A DNA stretch of 32,371 nt, taken from positions 9,859 through 42,229 of the forward strand of contig NZ_QFRK01000051.1 of the NCBI RefSeq assembly GCF_003143855.1, written 5' to 3'. The notes beneath the pieces were generated by a model, which searched no databases, was not told where the DNA came from, and was given only the letters and a program-made list of their open reading frames with translations. Positions 31,583 through 32,371 of the stretch are shown piece by piece. The stretch comes from Streptomyces sp. NWU339 (GTDB lineage: Bacteria > Actinomycetota > Actinomycetes > Streptomycetales > Streptomycetaceae). Made by a program: the position numbers and the translations under genes. Numbering within the stretch: the first letter of the stretch is position 1; the number at the start of each line of letters is the position of its first letter.

Positions 31583-31611
31583 TTGACACTCCCCTGCCCG
31601 ATCCGTAGTGT
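31583..31611 (+). promoter_or_regulatory. rRNA operon promoter, upstream
   Basis: TTGACA (31583-31588), a 17-base spacer and TAGTGT (31606-31611) make a strong vegetative-type promoter. A second TTGACA lies 14 bases upstream (31569-31574). It begins about 65 bases after the MarR stop. Confidence 0.75.
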
Positions 31612-31774
31612 TCTTCGAGTTGCCATCAGGCCGTAACGGTTCTACGGCAGCACCTCCGCCGCGACAGCGGCACTCACACCAACAGCATGACCTCCCAAGC
31701 GGACCGATTTCGGCGTGCCCGAATTCAATTCGTACGGGACTCTGCGACTCGATTCGGATCCGAACAGCTCCGAT

Positions 31775-31804
31775 TTGAGAAGCAGCGAGAGGGTCCGCTA
31801 AGGT
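31775..31804 (+). promoter_or_regulatory. rRNA operon promoter, second
   Basis: TTGAGA (31775-31780), 18 bases, TAAGGT (31799-31804). Streptomyces rrn operons have several tandem promoters, and this matches in position and shape. Confidence 0.6.
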
Positions 31805-31872
31805 TTGAGACGTCGGAACGGCCCAACGGCCGGAAAGACAAACCCCGCTGACTGGGGGTCAGGTCGAGAAAG

Positions 31873-31977
31873 AAGATCTGATAGAGTCGGATCCGCCGGA
31901 AAGGGAAACGCGGAAAGCGCGGCCCCGGAAGGCGAAAGCCCGAGGAAATCGGATCGGAAAGATCTGATAGAGTCGGA
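31873..31977 (+). repeat. 19-bp direct repeat with -10-like TAGAGT, two copies
   Basis: AAGATCTGATAGAGTCGGA occurs at 31873-31891 and again at 31959-31977, 86 bases apart. Each copy contains TAGAGT in a -10-like setting but without a clear -35 box. Identical copies suggest two related promoters, or a duplicated promoter segment, of the rRNA operon. Confidence 0.65.
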
Positions 31978-32041
31978 AACGCAAGACCGAAGGAAAGCGC
32001 CCGGAGGAAAACCCGCAGGGGTGAGTACGAAGGAAGCGTCC

Positions 32042-32060
32042 GTTCCTTGAGAACTCAACA
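32042..32060 (+). promoter_or_regulatory. rRNA leader antitermination element (boxA-like)
   Basis: GTTCCTTGAGAACTCAACA resembles the boxA region upstream of actinobacterial 16S genes, where Nus factors bind the leader RNA. Confidence 0.5.
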
Positions 32061-32140
32061 GCGTGCCAAAAATCAACGCCAGATATGTTGATACCCCGTC
32101 TCCGGCCGTCCGGCCGGGACGAGGTTCCTTTGAAGAAAAT

Positions 32141-32184
32141 ACAGCGAGGACGCTGTGAACCGCCGGATCATTCCTCCGGCGGTT
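32141..32184 (+). other. Pre-16S leader hairpins
   Basis: ACAGCG AGGA CGCTGT is followed by AACCGCCGG (32158-32166) pairing perfectly with CCGGCGGTT (32176-32184). These stems lie in the leader that is removed during 16S maturation. Confidence 0.5.
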
Positions 32185-32221
32185 CCGCTCCCGTGTGTGT
32201 CACCGGGACATCCCGGAAGCA

Positions 32222-32371
32222 TTCACGGAGAGTTTGATCCTGGCTCAGGACGAACGCTGGCGGCGTGCTTAACACATGCAAGTCGAACGATGAACCACCT
32301 CGGTGGGGATTAGTGGCGAACGGGTGAGTAACACGTGGGCAATCTGCCCTGCACTTCGGGACAAGCCCTGG
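32222..32371 (+). rRNA. rrs: 16S ribosomal RNA, 5' part
   Basis: The universal primer site AGAGTTTGATCCTGGCTCAG starts at 32230. It is followed by GACGAACGCTGGCGGCGTGC, TTAACACATGCAAGTCGAAC, and the V1-V2 region GATGAACCACCTCGGTGGGG and GTGGCGAACGGGTGAGTAAC. The V1-V2 sequence is of Streptomyces type. The gene continues beyond the window. Confidence 0.97.

Overview
The window is high-GC actinobacterial DNA that reads as Streptomyces. The 16S rRNA start, the c-di-AMP riboswitch upstream of a cell-wall hydrolase, the AtrA-type TetR regulator beside a type II NADH dehydrogenase, and the DUF3040 protein all fit that genus. No search was run, so every family name rests on motifs read by eye.

Left part (1 to about 6.2 kb), accessory and disturbed. 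It opens with the 3' end of an RNA polymerase alpha gene that is not followed by rplQ. Then come an IS110-type transposase, a broken beta-helix fragment, a complete IS6-type insertion sequence with matching ends, about 0.9 kb of non-coding DNA with an imperfect repeat, a small MerR-type regulator and a hemolysin III-type membrane protein. The stretch ends at a 3' half of a tRNA-Lys gene (6153-6199) with its terminator. This looks like the attachment-site scar at one end of an integrated element whose other end lies before base 1.

Middle part (6.3 to 15.3 kb). A truncated LuxR-type response-regulator tail is followed by a TetR repressor with a perfect palindromic operator and a co-transcribed PH-like protein, then a small membrane protein. 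Two CPA2 cation/proton antiporters face a DUF3040 membrane protein and a NarL-type sensor kinase/response regulator pair. A RibD-like enzyme with its two domains in reversed order and the initiator tRNA gene (with a strong terminator) close this part.

Right part (15.4 to 32.4 kb), core-like. A ydaO-type c-di-AMP riboswitch controls an M23 peptidase. On the minus strand lie an lhgO-trmB-prsW-like group and a sporulation-type helix-turn-helix/TPR regulator, the latter divergent from an asparagine-synthetase-like protein with degenerate catalytic motifs. The atrA-like regulator is divergent from an NDH-2 gene, which is followed by a PAS-SpoIIE phosphatase-ATPase fusion. A divergent MFS exporter/MarR pair and an rRNA operon (promoter array, leader, first 150 bases of 16S) complete the window.

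Most genes are housekeeping, regulatory or envelope functions. The best candidates for something less described are the tRNA-Lys-bounded island carrying an extra rpoA end, the degenerate asparagine-synthetase homologue, and the domain-swapped RibD-like enzyme.
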